This document shows, one piece after another, positions 51,659 through 64,000 of a DNA stretch of 64,000 nucleotides. The stretch covers positions 29,617,544 to 29,681,543 of the forward strand of contig OX457034.1 in the NCBI GenBank assembly GCA_949752745.1, read 5' to 3'. Under the pieces are notes generated by a model that searched no databases, was not told the DNA's origin, and saw only the letters and a program-made list of their open reading frames with translations. The first letter of the stretch is position 1, and each line of letters opens with the position of its first letter. A program made the position numbers and the translations under genes. The stretch comes from Protula sp. h YS-2021. Taxonomy: Eukaryota; Annelida; Polychaeta; Sabellida; Serpulidae.

Positions 51659-53970
51659 CTTCTGGCAGCAAGCCATAATATATATCCTGCACTGCACGCT
51701 TCACTTTTTGTTTTTTTTTACCTTTGATTATGTTTTATTTTATCCAAGAGGTAGGTTATTGTTTCTACTTCATACAAAACTTATGCAAGATTTAATCATA
51801 TTTTATTGCTGTTGCATGCACATAGAAGGCTCTAGAATATGCACAACAGTATTCCACACTCCTCTAGTATCGCTTGTTCAATGCTCTTTCAATCCAACTG
51901 GACAATCAAAAGCTGTGCGTCTCACACTTCTTGATCTCTCTCACACTGCTTGATCTCTTCAATCATGGCATTCTACCTACGTCAGTTGCAGAGTTACTTC
52001 GGGATTGAAGGCACAGAGTACGATCGTTGTACCTTACTAAGATCGAGGATGTATATTCAGACACCGTAATATCATACTGAATTTTACTTCAGGTTTTAAA
52101 CAAATATTAAGTAGTCTTAAAACTGTTTGATTTTACATACACCGTTTATAAGAGAATTACATTGAAGCATTAACTTTGGCCATTTTTTCTATCTTAAACC
52201 ATTTCAAAGAGAATAAAATACTCAGACAAAAGTACAGATGCTCAATAATCTTTCAGATCAAGGCAGATCGATGAACTTTCTAAAATACATAAACCTATTT
52301 TATTGCTAAACATTAAAATATCTGCAATAAAGAAAATTTTAATGGTTATAAAAGTAAGATTGTAATGTGTGGATAAGTTTGTACAGTGTAGCTAAAGTGA
52401 AAAGGTGGTAGTAGAATTTGCAAAGTGGGGATACCTGCTTGACCTCTTCCGAGGATCATAATTTTAAAACTGATCTATGTGAAAATAAAAGAAGAAAGTT
52501 AATTTTCCTTGGAAAATAATAAAAAGTCAAATATATTGTACTTGCGATTGAAGAAAAATGGGCACGGTTGGGGAGAGAAAGAGCAAAGGAAGACGGATGT
52601 ATGTAAATGTCTTGAGTAATAATGTGAAATAGTGAAAGTGGTTAATTTGGTGGATAGGTTAAATTTTGAAAGTGGAATATCTTTAAAAGTATTGGTGATA
52701 GAGAGACGGGGATTTGACGAGGTGATATGGCGAATATGAATTATGTATGATCCAGTAGTGTTTTTAGGCCATTCTGAGCCCTTTAAATTGCACTTTTACA
52801 AAGGCAAAGTTTTCTACAGGCGAGTGTTAAATGAATGGTTTTAAGAACAGCGAGATAGTTTTTTTATAAATAGATTTGTCTATTTCTTAGTGATTGGATG
52901 AATGATCAGATCAGTCCTGGAAAAAACTTCACAATAACTATGTAACTGTTTGATATATTTTTTTAAAGTAAACCATTGTAACCATATACATCCTTCATGT
53001 TACCAGTTACCAATACAAATATATGTAATGTAAGAAGCTACTAAATTTCAACTTACAATTTAGATGTTTTCAGCATTTTATTTACAGTAGACTTTGTAAA
53101 CCTAAATAATTAAAATGTACTTCTATTTCCAGCCGAGTGTGAGATGTGAGAAATAATTCTGGGGTTACGGTATATACCGCCAACAACTGGAAAAATAAAA
53201 ATAAATCAAGGGGTAATGTCATTGAATGTGTGATTTGTTTTAAGAACTACAAAAAGATGTATGTATTCCATAGGTAAAAATTGTAATTTATTTCTGCATA
53301 CAAACAATATGTATTTGCACCAATTATCAACTCTAAAGAAATCAGGTATTACACATATACCACCGACAAAAATGAAAATCCTGTGACTTTCTCAGTGAAT
53401 TTGTGATATGGTTCAAGAGTTAGAAAGGAATGTATGTATACCTTTAGTAAAATTTGAACTTTATTTCTGGATACAAGCAATCGGTAGCTGCAACAAGTAT
53501 CAACAGAAACAAATCACCAGAAAACATTGATGTAAAAATTCAAAGGTCCAGTACATAATACGGCATATCCTCGTCTCGGACATTTGTCGTTGTCATGTAT
53601 CTGCGCCGTATGTCGAATTATGCTGACACAGTTGACGCCCCACTCTAGCGCTATTACTCTTATATTTATGACTTCCTTAAAATCTAAGCGGTTATTGTTG
53701 CAAGATCAAAGATTTCAATTTAGTTCGTTCGTTGCATAGACTGCACATCCTAGCTTTTATTTTAGTGTTAATGCATGTTTAACTGGCCAGTCGTTAACTG
53801 GTCAACCGTCAATGATGGATAATGGATTTACAGACAGTTCTTGTTATATTTTCCATGTTGATCAAACCAACACAGGTTAAACAAGACCCAAACAGTCTGA
53901 GAAATCTGATAGATTCACAGCAGGTTATATACAATTCCAGTGACATTGAAAAATGGTGTGTAAAATTACT

Positions 53971-54311
53971 GATAGAGAATTGAATTGGATAGAGCATTGG
54001 TTCGGTAAGCCGAAGGTCCCGAGTTCGACTCCAGCTCGGGGCGGCATGCAGGGAATTGACATTTGCTCAAATTGCCTTGGCTAAGCAAATACAGTAGATA
54101 AGATCACCTATGAAGGAATTTAAAGTTGACGCCCACTTAGCGTTTCAGCCATCCCTTAAAAAACATTTTAGAAAGAAGTTAGTTTGGGCATCGTCCAATG
54201 ACTTTCTTTATTTGAGTTGCCAAAGTCAATAAAATTATTTATTTTTAAACGATTAAAAGTTTCAGGGAGTGAACTCTGTAAAAAAAACACAAAAAAAAAA
54301 AAAAAAAAAAA
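53971..54311 (+). mobile_element. SINE-like element, unit 11
   Basis: Distal-type body. Tail A8-CAC-A21. Confidence 0.58.
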
Positions 54312-54575
54312 CATAGGTTTTGCCTGTAACACTTTGGTCCCTTTTTATTCTATATTGATATTGAATGTTTCAAGTCAAACCGTAAACAAGAAGAAAAAAG
54401 TGTAAGCAACGCCTGTTTTGAAAGATTTACAATGCAGCAATAAATGTTGCAATCACTCACTTTTTCCCACACCACAATCCAATTCAGATGGGAAGGTATG
54501 TAGTTTATAAACAGGCTCGAGCATCCATACAGATAGTGCTGTGCAGGTTATGGCAGTAATACAGTTGGCTGAAAG

Positions 54576-54763
54576 TTGGCTCGGGAGTGCGAGGGCGTAA
54601 GCGTTCCGGTGTTCTTCGGGACCCGGTGGATCGAGCTGGAACTCGGCTGTAGAAAGGCGAAAGGCGGCGTAAAACCCGCCCGGTATGCCGAAGCCCCGCC
54701 ACTGACCAATGCACACTGTGGTTGATCATTGACGGTGGCTGGGGTGGCCGTATATACGTCAGG
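54576..54763 (+). promoter_or_regulatory. CpG-rich promoter-like segment, unit 11
   Basis: Intact motifs; no private change noticed. Confidence 0.38.
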
Positions 54764-57075
54764 CTTCTGGCAGCAAGCCATAATATATATCCTGCACTGC
54801 ACGCTTCACTTTTTGTTTTTTTTTACCTTTGATTATGTTTTATTTTATCCAAGAGGTAGGTTATTGTTTCTACTTCATACAAAACTTATGCAAGATTTAA
54901 TCATATTTTATTGCTGGTGCATGCACATAGAAGGCTCTAGAATATGCACAACAGTATTCCACACTCCTCTAGTATCGCTTGTTCAATGCTCTTTCAATCC
55001 AACTGGACAATCAAAAGCTGTGCGTCTCACACTTCTTGATCTCTCTCACACTGCTTGATCTCTTCAATCATGGCATTCTACCTACGTCAGTTGCAGAGTT
55101 ACTTCGGGATTGAAGGCACAGAGTACGATCGTTGTACCTTACTAAGATCGAGGATGTATATTCAGACACCGTAATATCATACTGAATTTTACTTCAGGTT
55201 TTAAACAAATATTAAGTAGTCTTAAAACTGTTTGATTTTACATACACCGTTTATAAGAGAATGACATTGAAGCATTAACTTTGGCCATTTTTTCTATCTT
55301 AAACCATTTCAAAGAGAATAAAATACTCAGACAAAAGTACAGATGCTCAATAATCTTTCAGATCAAGGCAGATCGATGAACTTTCTAAAATACATAAACC
55401 TATTTTATTGCTAAACATTAAAATATCTGCAAAAAAGAAAATTTTAATGGTTATAAAAGTAAGATTGTAATGTGTGGATAAGTTTGTACAGTGTAGCTAA
55501 AGTGAAAAGGTGGTAGTAGAATTTGCAAAGTGGGGATACCTGCTTGACCTCTTCCGAGGATCATAATTTTAAAACTGATCTATGTGAAAATAAAAGAAGA
55601 AAGTTAATTTTCCTTGGAAAATAATAAAAAGTCAAATATATTGTACTTGCGATTGAAGAAAAATGGGCACGGTTGGGGAGAGAAAGAGCAAAGGAAGACG
55701 GATGTATGTAAATGTCTTGAGTAATAATGTGAAATAGTGAAAGTGGTTAATTTGGTGGATAGGTTAAATTTTGAAAGTGGAATATCTTTAAAAGTATTGG
55801 TGATAGAGAGACGGGGATTTGACGAGGTGATATGGCGAATATGAATTATGTATGATCCAGTAGTGTTTTTAGGCCATTCTGAGCCCTTTAAATTGCACTT
55901 TTACAAAGGCAAAGTTTTCTACAGGCGAGTGTTAAATGAATGGTTTTAAGAACAGCGAGATAGTTTTTTTATAAATAGATTTGTCTATTTCTTAGTGATT
56001 GGATGAATGATCAGATCAGTCCTGGAAAAAACTTCACAATAACTATGTAACTGTTTGATATATTTTTTTAAAGTAAACCTTTGTAACCATATACATCCTT
56101 CATGTTACCAGTTACCAATACAAATATATGTAATGTAAGAAGCTACTAAATTTCAACTTACAATTTAGATGTTTTCAGCATTTTATTTACAGTAGACTTT
56201 GTAAACCTAAATAATTAAAATGTACTTCTATTTCCAGCCGAGTGTGAGATGTGAGAAATAATTCTGGGGTTACGGTATATACCGCCAACAACTGGAAAAA
56301 TAAAAATAAATCAAGGGGTAATGTCATTGAATGTGTGATTTGTTTTAAGAACTACAAAAAGATGTATGTATTCCATAGGTAAAAATTGTAATTTATTTCT
56401 GCATACAAACAATATGTATTTGCACCAATTATCAACTCTAAAGAAATCAGGTATTACACATATACCACCGACAAAAATGAAAATCCTGTGACTTTCTCAG
56501 TGAATTTGTGATATGGTTCAAGAGTTAGAAAGGAATGTATGTATACCTTTAGTAAAATTTGAACTTTATTTCTGGATACAAGCAATCGGTAGCTGCAACA
56601 AGTATCAACAGAAACAAATCACCAGAAAACATTGATGTAAAAATTCAAAGGTCCAGTACATAATACGGCATATCCTCGTCTCGGACATTTGTCGTTGTCA
56701 TGTATCTGCGCCGTATGTCGAATTATGCTGACACAGTTGACGCCCCACTCTAGCGCTATTACTCTTATATTTATGACTTCCTTAAAATCTAAGCGGTTAT
56801 TGTTGCAAGATCAAAGATTTCAATTTAGTTCGTTCGTTGCATAGACTGCACATCCTAGCTTTTATTTTAGTGTTAATGCATGTTTAACTGGCCAGTCGTT
56901 AACTGGTCAACCGTCAATGATGGATAATGGATTTACAGACAGTTCTTGTTATATTTTCCATGTTGATCAAACCAACACAGGTTAAACAAGACCCAAACAG
57001 TCTGAGAAATCTGATAGATTCACAGCAGGTTATATACAATTCCAGTGACATTGAAAAATGGTGTGTAAAATTACT

Positions 57076-57413
57076 GATAGAGAATTGAATTGGATAGAGC
57101 ATTGGTTCGGTAAGCCGAAGGTCCCGAGTTCGACTCCAGCTCGGGGCGGCATGCAGGGAATTGACATTTGCTCAAATTGCCTTGGCTAAGCAAATACAGT
57201 AGATAAGATCACCTATGAAGGAATTTAAAGTTGACGCCCACTTAGCGTTTCAGCCATCCCTTAAAAAACATTTTAGAAAGAAGTTAGTTTGGGCATCGTC
57301 CAATGACTTTCTTTATTTGAGTTGCCAAAGTCAATAAAATTATTTATTTTTAAACGATTAAAAGTTTCAGGGAGTGAACTCTGTAAAAAAAACAAAAAAA
57401 AAAAAAAACAAAA
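57076..57413 (+). mobile_element. SINE-like element, unit 12
   Basis: Distal-type body. Tail A8-C-A15-C-A4. Confidence 0.58.
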
Positions 57414-57677
57414 CATAGGTTTTGCCTGTAACACTTTGGTCCCTTTTTATTCTATATTGATATTGAATGTTTCAAGTCAAACCGTAAACAAGAAGAAAAA
57501 AGTGTAAGCAACGCCTGTTTTGAAAGATTTACAATGCAGCAATAAATGTTGCAATCACTCACTTTTTCCCACACCACAATCCAATTCAGATGGGAAGGTA
57601 TGTAGTTTATAAACAGGCTCGAGCATCCATACAGATAGTGCTGTGCAGGTTATGGCAGTAATACAGTTGGCTGAAAG

Positions 57678-57865
57678 TTGGCTCGGGAGTGCGAGGGCGT
57701 AAGCGTTCCGGTGTTCTTCGGGACCCGGTGGATCGAGCTGGAACTCGGCTGTAGAAAGGCGAAAGGCGGCGTAAAACCCGCCCGGTATGCCGAAGCCCCG
57801 CCACTGACCAATGCACACTGTGGTTGATCATTGACGGTGGCTGGGGTGGCCGTATATACGTCAGG
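57678..57865 (+). promoter_or_regulatory. CpG-rich promoter-like segment, unit 12
   Basis: Intact motifs; no private change noticed. Confidence 0.38.
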
Positions 57866-60175
57866 CTTCTGGCAGCAAGCCATAATATATATCCTGCACT
57901 GCACGCTTCACTTTTTGTTTTTTTTTACCTTTGATTATGTTTTATTTTATCCAAGAGGTAGGTTATTGTTTCTACTTCATACAAAACTTATGCAAGATTT
58001 AATCATATTTTATTGCTGGTGCATGCACATAGAAGGCTCTAGAATATGCACAACAGTATTCCACACTCCTCTAGTATCGCTTGTTCAATGCTCTTTCAAT
58101 CCAACTGGACAATCAAAAGCTGTGCGTCTCACACTTCTTGATCTCTCTCACACTGCTTGATCTCTTCAATCATGGCATTCTACCTACGTCAGTTGCAGAG
58201 TTACTTCGGGATTGAAGGCACAGAGTACGATCGTTGTACCTTACTAAGATCGAGGATGTATATTCAGACACCGTAATATCATACTGAATTTTACTTCAGG
58301 TTTTAAACAAATATTAAGTAGTCTTAAAACTGTTTGATTTTACATACACCGTTTATAAGAGAATGACATTGAAGCATTAACTTTGGCCATTTTTTCTATC
58401 TTAAACCATTTCAAAGAGAATAAAATACTCAGACAAAAGTACAGATGCTCAATAATCTTTCAGATCAAGGCAGATCGATGAACTTTCTAAAATACATAAA
58501 CCTATTTTATTGCTAAACATTAAAATATCTGCAAAAAAGAAAATTTTAATGGTTATAAAAGTAAGATTGTAATGTGTGGATAAGTTTGTACAGTGTAGCT
58601 AAAGTGAAAAGGTGGTAGTAGAATTTGCAAAGTGGGGATACCTGCTTGACCTCTTCCGAGGATCATAATTTTAAAACTGATCTATGTGAAAATAAAAGAA
58701 GAAAGTTAATTTTCCTTGGAAAATAATAACAAGTCAAATATATTGTACTTGCGATTGAAGAAAAATGGGCACGGTTGGGGAGAGAAAGAGCAAAGGAAGA
58801 CGGATGTATGTAAATGTCTTGAGTAATAATGTGAAATAGTGAAAGTGGTTAATTTGGTGGATAGGTTAAATTTTGAAAGTGGAATATCTTTAAAAGTATT
58901 GGTGATAGAGAGACGGGGATTTGACGAGGTGATATGGCGAATATGAATTATGTATGATCCAGTAGTGTTTTTAGGCCATTCTGAGCCCTTTAAATTGCAC
59001 TTTTACAAAGGCAAAGTTTTCTACAGGCGAGTGTTAAATGAATGGTTTTAAGAACAGCGAGATAGTTTTTTATAAATAGATTTGTCTATTTCTTAGTGAT
59101 TGGATGAATGATCAGATCAGTCCTGGAAAAAACTTCACAATAACTATGTAACTGTTTGATATATTTTTTTAAAGTAAACCATTGTAACCATATACATCCT
59201 TCATGTTACCAGTTACCAATACAAATATATGTAATGTAAGAAGCTACTAAATTTCAACTTACAATTTAGATGTTTTCAGCATTTTATTTACAGTAGACTT
59301 TGTAAACCTAAATAATTAAAATGTACTTCTATTTCCAGCCGAGTGTGAGATGTGAGAAATAATTCTGGGGTTACGGTATATACCGCCAACAACTGGAAAA
59401 ATAAAAATAAATCAAGGGGTAATGTCATTGAATGTGTGATTTGTTTTAAGAACTACAAAAAGATGTATGTATTCCATAGGTAAAAATTGTAATTTATTTC
59501 TGCATACAAACAATATGTATTTGCACCAATTATCAACTCTAAAGAAATCAGGTATTACACATATACCACCGACAAAAATGAAAATCCTGTGACTTTCTCA
59601 GTGAATTTGTGATATGGTTCAAGAGTTAGAAAGGAATGTATGTATACCTTTAGTAAAATTTGAACTTTATTTCTGGATACAAGCAATCGGTAGCTGCAAC
59701 AAGTATCAACAGAAACAAATCACCAGAAAACATTGATGTAAAAATTCAAAGGTCCAGTACATAATACGGCATATCCTCGTCTCGGACATTTGTCGTTGTC
59801 ATGTATCTGCGCCGTATGTCGAATTATGCTGACACAGTTGACGCCCCACTCTAGCGCTATTACTCTTATATTTATGACTTCCTTAAAATCTAAGCGGTTA
59901 TTGTTGCAAGATCAAAGATTTCAATTTAGTTCGTTCGTTGCATAGACTGCACATCCTAGCTTTTATTTTAGTGTTAATGCATGTTTAACTGGCCAGTCGT
60001 TAACTGGTCAACCGTCAATGATGGATAATGGATTTACAGACAGTTCTTGTTATATTTTCCATGTTGATCAACCAACACAGGTTAAACAAGACCCAAACAG
60101 TCTGAGAAATCTGATAGATTCACAGCAGGTTATATACAATTCCAGTGACATTGAAAAATGGTGTGTAAAATTACT

Positions 60176-60514
60176 GATAGAGAATTGAATTGGATAGAGC
60201 ATTGGTTCGGTAAGCCGAAGGTCCCGAGTTCGACTCCAGCTCGGGGCGGCATGCAGGGAATTGACATTTGCTCAAATTGCCTTGGCTAAGCAAATACAGT
60301 AGATAAGATCACCTATGAAGGAATTTAAAGTTGACGCCCACTTAGCGTTTCAGCCATCCCTTAAAAAACATTTTAGAAAGAAGTTAGTTTGGGCATCGTC
60401 CAATGACTTTCTTTATTTGAGTTGCCAAAGTCAATAAAATTATTTATTTTTAAACGATTAAAAGTTTCAGGGAGTGAACTCTGTAAAAAAAACAAAAAAA
60501 AAAAAAAAAAAAAA
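60176..60514 (+). mobile_element. SINE-like element, unit 13
   Basis: Distal-type body. Tail A8-C-A21, the same pattern as unit 4. Confidence 0.58.
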
Positions 60515-60778
60515 CATAGGTTTTGCCTGTAACACTTTGGTCCCTTTTTATTCTATATTGATATTGAATGTTTCAAGTCAAACCGTAAACAAGAAGAAAA
60601 AAGTGTAAGCAACGCCTGTTTTGAAAGATTTACAATGCAGCAATAAATGTTGCAATCACTCACTTTTTCCCACACCACAATCCAATTCAGATGGGAAGGT
60701 ATGTAGTTTATAAACAGGCTCGAGCATCCATACAGATAGTGCTGTGCAGGTTATGGCAGTAATACAGTTGGCTGAAAG

Positions 60779-60966
60779 TTGGCTCGGGAGTGCGAGGGCG
60801 TAAGCGTTCCGGTGTTCTTCGGGACCCGGTGGATCGAGCTGGAACTCGGCTGTAGAAAGGCGAAAGGCGGCGTAAAACCCGCCCGGTATGCCGAAGCCCC
60901 GCCACTGACCAATGCACACTGTGGTTGATCATTGACGGTGGCTGGGGTGGCCGTATATACGTCAGG
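60779..60966 (+). promoter_or_regulatory. CpG-rich promoter-like segment, unit 13
   Basis: Intact motifs; followed by a T10 run. Confidence 0.38.
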
Positions 60967-63278
60967 CTTCTGGCAGCAAGCCATAATATATATCCTGCAC
61001 TGCACGCTTCACTTTTTGTTTTTTTTTTACCTTTGATTATGTTTTATTTTATCCAAGAGGTAGGTTATTGTTTCTACTTCATACAAAACTTATGCAAGAT
61101 TTAATCATATTTTATTGCTGGTGCATGCACATAGAAGGCTCTAGAATATGCACAACAGTATTCCACACTCCTCTAGTATCGCTTGTTCAATGCTCTTTCA
61201 ATCCAACTGGACAATCAAAAGCTGTGCGTCTCACACTTCTTGATCTCTCTCACACTGCTTGATCTCTTCAATCATGGCATTCTACCTACGTCAGTTGCAG
61301 AGTTACTTCGGGATTGAAGGCACAGAGTACGATCGTTGTACCTTACTAAGATCGAGGATGTATATTCAGACACCGTAATATCATACTGAATTTTACTTCA
61401 GGTTTTAAACAAATATTAAGTAGTCTTAAAACTGTTTGATTTTACATACACCGTTTATAAGAGAATGACATTGAAGCATTAACTTTGGCCATTTTTTCTA
61501 TCTTAAACCATTTCAAAGAGAATAAAATACTCAGACAAAAGTACAGATGCTCAATAATCTTTCAGATCAAGGCAGATCGATGAACTTTCTAAAATACATA
61601 AACCTATTTTATTGCTAAACATTAAAATATCTGCAAAAAAGAAAATTTTAATGGTTATAAAAGTAAGATTGTAATGTGTGGATAAGTTTGTACAGTGTAG
61701 CTAAAGTGAAAAGGTGGTAGTAGAATTTGCAAAGTGGGGATACCTGCTTGACCTCTTCCGAGGATCATAATTTTAAAACTGATCTATGTGAAAATAAAAG
61801 AAGAAAGTTAATTTTCCTTGGAAAATAATAAAAAGTCAAATATATTGTACTTGCGATTGAAGAAAAATGGGCACGGTTGGGGAGAGAAAGAGCAAAGGAA
61901 GACGGATGTATGTAAATGTCTTGAGTAATAATGTGAAATAGTGAAAGTGGTTAATTTGGTGGATAGGTTAAATTTTGAAAGTGGAATATCTTTAAAAGTA
62001 TTGGTGATAGAGAGACGGGGATTTGACGAGGTGATATGGCGAATATGAATTATGTATGATCCAGTAGTGTTTTTAGGCCATTCTGAGCCCTTTAAATTGC
62101 ACTTTTACAAAGGCAAAGTTTTCTACAGGCGAGTGTTAAATGAATGGTTTTAAGAACAGCGAGATAGTTTTTTATAAATAGATTTGTCTATTTCTTAGTG
62201 ATTGGATGAATGATCAGATCAGTCCTGGAAAAAACTTCACAATAACTATGTAACTGTTTGATATATTTTTTTAAAGTAAACCATTGTAACCATATACATC
62301 CTTCATGTTACCAGTTACCAATACAAATATATGTAATGTAAGAAGCTACTAAATTTCAACTTACAATTTAGATGTTTTCAGCATTTTATTTACAGTAGAC
62401 TTTGTAAACCTAAATAATTAAAATGTACTTCTATTTCCAGCCGAGTGTGAGATGTGAGAAATAATTCTGGGGTTACGGTATATACCGCCAACAACTGGAA
62501 AAATAAAAATAAATCAAGGGGTAATGTCATTGAATGTGTGATTTGTTTTAAGAACTACAAAAAGATGTATGTATTCCATAGGTAAAAATTGTAATTTATT
62601 TCTGCATACAAACAATATGTATTTGCACCAATTATCAACTCTAAAGAAATCAGGTATTACACATATACCACCGACAAAAATGAAAATCCTGTGACTTTCT
62701 CAGTGAATTTGTGATATGGTTCAAGAGTTAGAAAGGAATGTATGTATACCTTTAGTAAAATTTGAACTTTATTTCTGGATACAAGCAATCGGTAGCTGCA
62801 ACAAGTATCAACAGAAACAAATCACCAGAAAACATTGATGTAAAAATTCAAAGGTCCAGTACATAATACGGCATATCCTCGTCTCGGACATTTGTCGTTG
62901 TCATGTATCTGCGCCGTATGTCGAATTATGCTGACACAGTTGACGCCCCACTCTAGCGCTATTACTCTTATATTTATGACTTCCTTAAAATCTAAGCGGT
63001 TATTGTTGCAAGATCAAAGATTTCAATTTAGTTCGTTCGTTGCATAGACTGCACATCCTAGCTTTTATTTTAGTGTTAATGCATGTTTAACTGGCCAGTC
63101 GTTAACTGGTCAACCGTCAATGATGGATAATGGATTTACAGACAGTTCTTGTTATATTTTCCATGTTGATCAAACCAACACAGGTTAAACAAGACCCAAA
63201 CAGTCTGAGAAATCTGATAGATTCACAGCAGGTTATATACAATTCCAGTGACATTGAAAAATGGTGTGTAAAATTACT

Positions 63279-63614
63279 GATAGAGAATTGAATTGGATAG
63301 AGCATTGGTTCGGTAAGCCGAAGGTCCCGAGTTCGACTCCAGCTCGGGGCGGCATGCAGGGAATTGACATTTGCTCAAATTGCCTTGGCTAAGCAAATAC
63401 AGTAGATAAGATCACCTATGAAGGAATTTAAAGTTGACGCCCACTTAGCGTTTCAGCCATCCCTTAAAAAACATTTTAGAAAGAAGTTAGTTTGGGCATC
63501 GTCCAATGACTTTCTTTATTTGAGTTGCCAAAGTCAATAAAATTATTTATTTTTAAACGATTAAAAGTTTCAGGGAGTGAACTCTGTAAAAAAAAAAAAA
63601 AAAAAAAAAAAAAA
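63279..63614 (+). mobile_element. SINE-like element, unit 14
   Basis: Distal-type body. Tail of 27 A. Confidence 0.58.
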
Positions 63615-63878
63615 CATAGGTTTTGCCTGTAACACTTTGGTCCCTTTTTATTCTATATTGATATTGAATGTTTCAAGTCAAACCGTAAACAAGAAGAAAA
63701 AAGTGTAAGCAACGCCTGTTTTGAAAGATTTACAATGCAGCAATAAATGTTGCAATCACTCACTTTTTCCCACACCACAATCCAATTCAGATGGGAAGGT
63801 ATGTAGTTTATAAACAGGCTCGAGCATCCATACAGATAGTGCTGTGCAGGTTATGGCAGTAATACAGGTGGCTGAAAG

Positions 63879-64000
63879 TTGGCTCGGGAGTGCGAGGGCG
63901 TAAGCGTTCCGGTGTTCTTCGGGACCCGGTGGATCGAGCTGGAACTCGGCTGTAGAAAGGCGAAAGGCGGCGTAAAACCCGCCCGGTATGCCGAAGCCCC
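63879..64000 (+). promoter_or_regulatory. CpG-rich promoter-like segment, unit 14 (truncated)
   Basis: Cut by the window end within the GC-box region; the CCAAT and TATA-like motifs lie outside. A private T-to-G (63868) lies just upstream. Confidence 0.35.

Larger units (their letters stand above)
47488..51895 (+). repeat. Macrosatellite unit 10, expanded with two M copies
   Basis: A 4,408-bp unit, equal to a basic 3,102-bp unit plus one extra M. L is 47488-48220, M copies 48221-50832, R 50833-51895. A-tract of 29 A (51178-51206). Private G-to-T at 51812. Confidence 0.97.
51896..55000 (+). repeat. Macrosatellite unit 11
   Basis: A 3,105-bp copy with the distal haplotype. M is 52629-53934. 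Private G-to-T at 52158. It carries A at 52975 where most units have T, shared with units 13 and 14 but not 12. The A-rich tract is A8-CAC-A21 (54280-54311), the longest in the window. Confidence 0.97.
55001..58102 (+). repeat. Macrosatellite unit 12
   Basis: A 3,102-bp copy with the distal haplotype. M is 55734-57039. A at 55433 where units 1-11 have T, shared with units 13 and 14. The A-rich tract has two C interruptions: A8-C-A15-C-A4 (57385-57413). Confidence 0.97.
58103..61204 (+). repeat. Macrosatellite unit 13
   Basis: A 3,102-bp copy. M is 58836-60139, only 1,304 bp, because of a T6 run near 59067 and a 1-bp A deletion near 60071 that disrupts the 62-codon minus-strand ORF seen elsewhere. 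Private A-to-C at 58730. Shares A at 58535 with units 12 and 14, and A at 59181 with units 11 and 14. A-rich tract A8-C-A21 (60485-60514). T-run T10 (61019-61028). Confidence 0.97.
61205..64000 (+). repeat. Macrosatellite unit 14, truncated by window end
   Basis: The first 2,796 bp of a unit. M is 61938-63242 (1,305 bp, T6 run). Shares A at 61637 and A at 62283 with neighbours. A-tract of 27 A (63588-63614). Private T-to-G at 63868. The window ends inside the CpG-rich segment, so the array continues beyond it. Confidence 0.96.

Noticed and set aside
1..64000. Autonomous transposon or endogenous virus
   Set aside because: No transposase, integrase, reverse transcriptase or capsid-like ORF, no long terminal repeats, and no terminal inverted repeats at unit ends.

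Overview
The whole 64 kb window is one tandem-repeat (macrosatellite) array. I see no unique flanking DNA and no convincing protein-coding gene. A unit of about 3.1 kb is repeated head-to-tail on the + strand: 13 complete units and a truncated 14th, with unit starts (arbitrary phase from base 1) at 1, 3096, 6193, 9286, 29368, 32469, 35571, 38674, 41774, 47488, 51896, 55001, 58103 and 61205. Units differ by only a few substitutions, homopolymer length changes and one nested expansion, so the array is very young or strongly homogenised. The content (AT-rich non-coding DNA, a tRNA-like sequence with a pol III B-box motif followed by a long A-tract as in a SINE, AATAAA signals, splice-like motifs) points to a eukaryote, probably an animal. 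The species cannot be fixed from the sequence.

Each unit has three parts (unit 1 coordinates). L (1-733) is AT-rich with a 19-bp tandem duplication near its start. M (734-2038, normally 1,306 bp) is AT-rich and contains an old diverged tandem duplication of about 175-180 bp plus several palindromes. R (2039-3095) holds the tRNA-like/SINE-like element ending in a 19-32 bp A-rich tract, then a short CpG-rich segment with GC-box, CCAAT and TATA-like motifs.

The notable structure is a repeat inside the repeat. M alone is amplified in tandem, 14 copies in unit 4 (10019-28303), 3 in unit 9 (42507-46424) and 2 in unit 10 (48221-50832), while L and R stay single. All internal M-M junctions are identical and carry the same two marker substitutions, so the junction arose once and spread. 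A second marker (TG versus GT near the M 3' end) shows that the last M of every expanded unit has the local array type and all earlier copies have the other type, as expected from crossover inside M. Unit 4 is also a boundary: units 1-3 share variants not seen downstream.

No operon, CRISPR array, rRNA gene, transposase or reverse transcriptase was found. The short ORFs are shadows of the repeat. What can be described is a recombinational system of nested higher-order satellite evolution, with a possible transcription unit in each repeat. Variants were read by eye, so a few private differences may have been missed.
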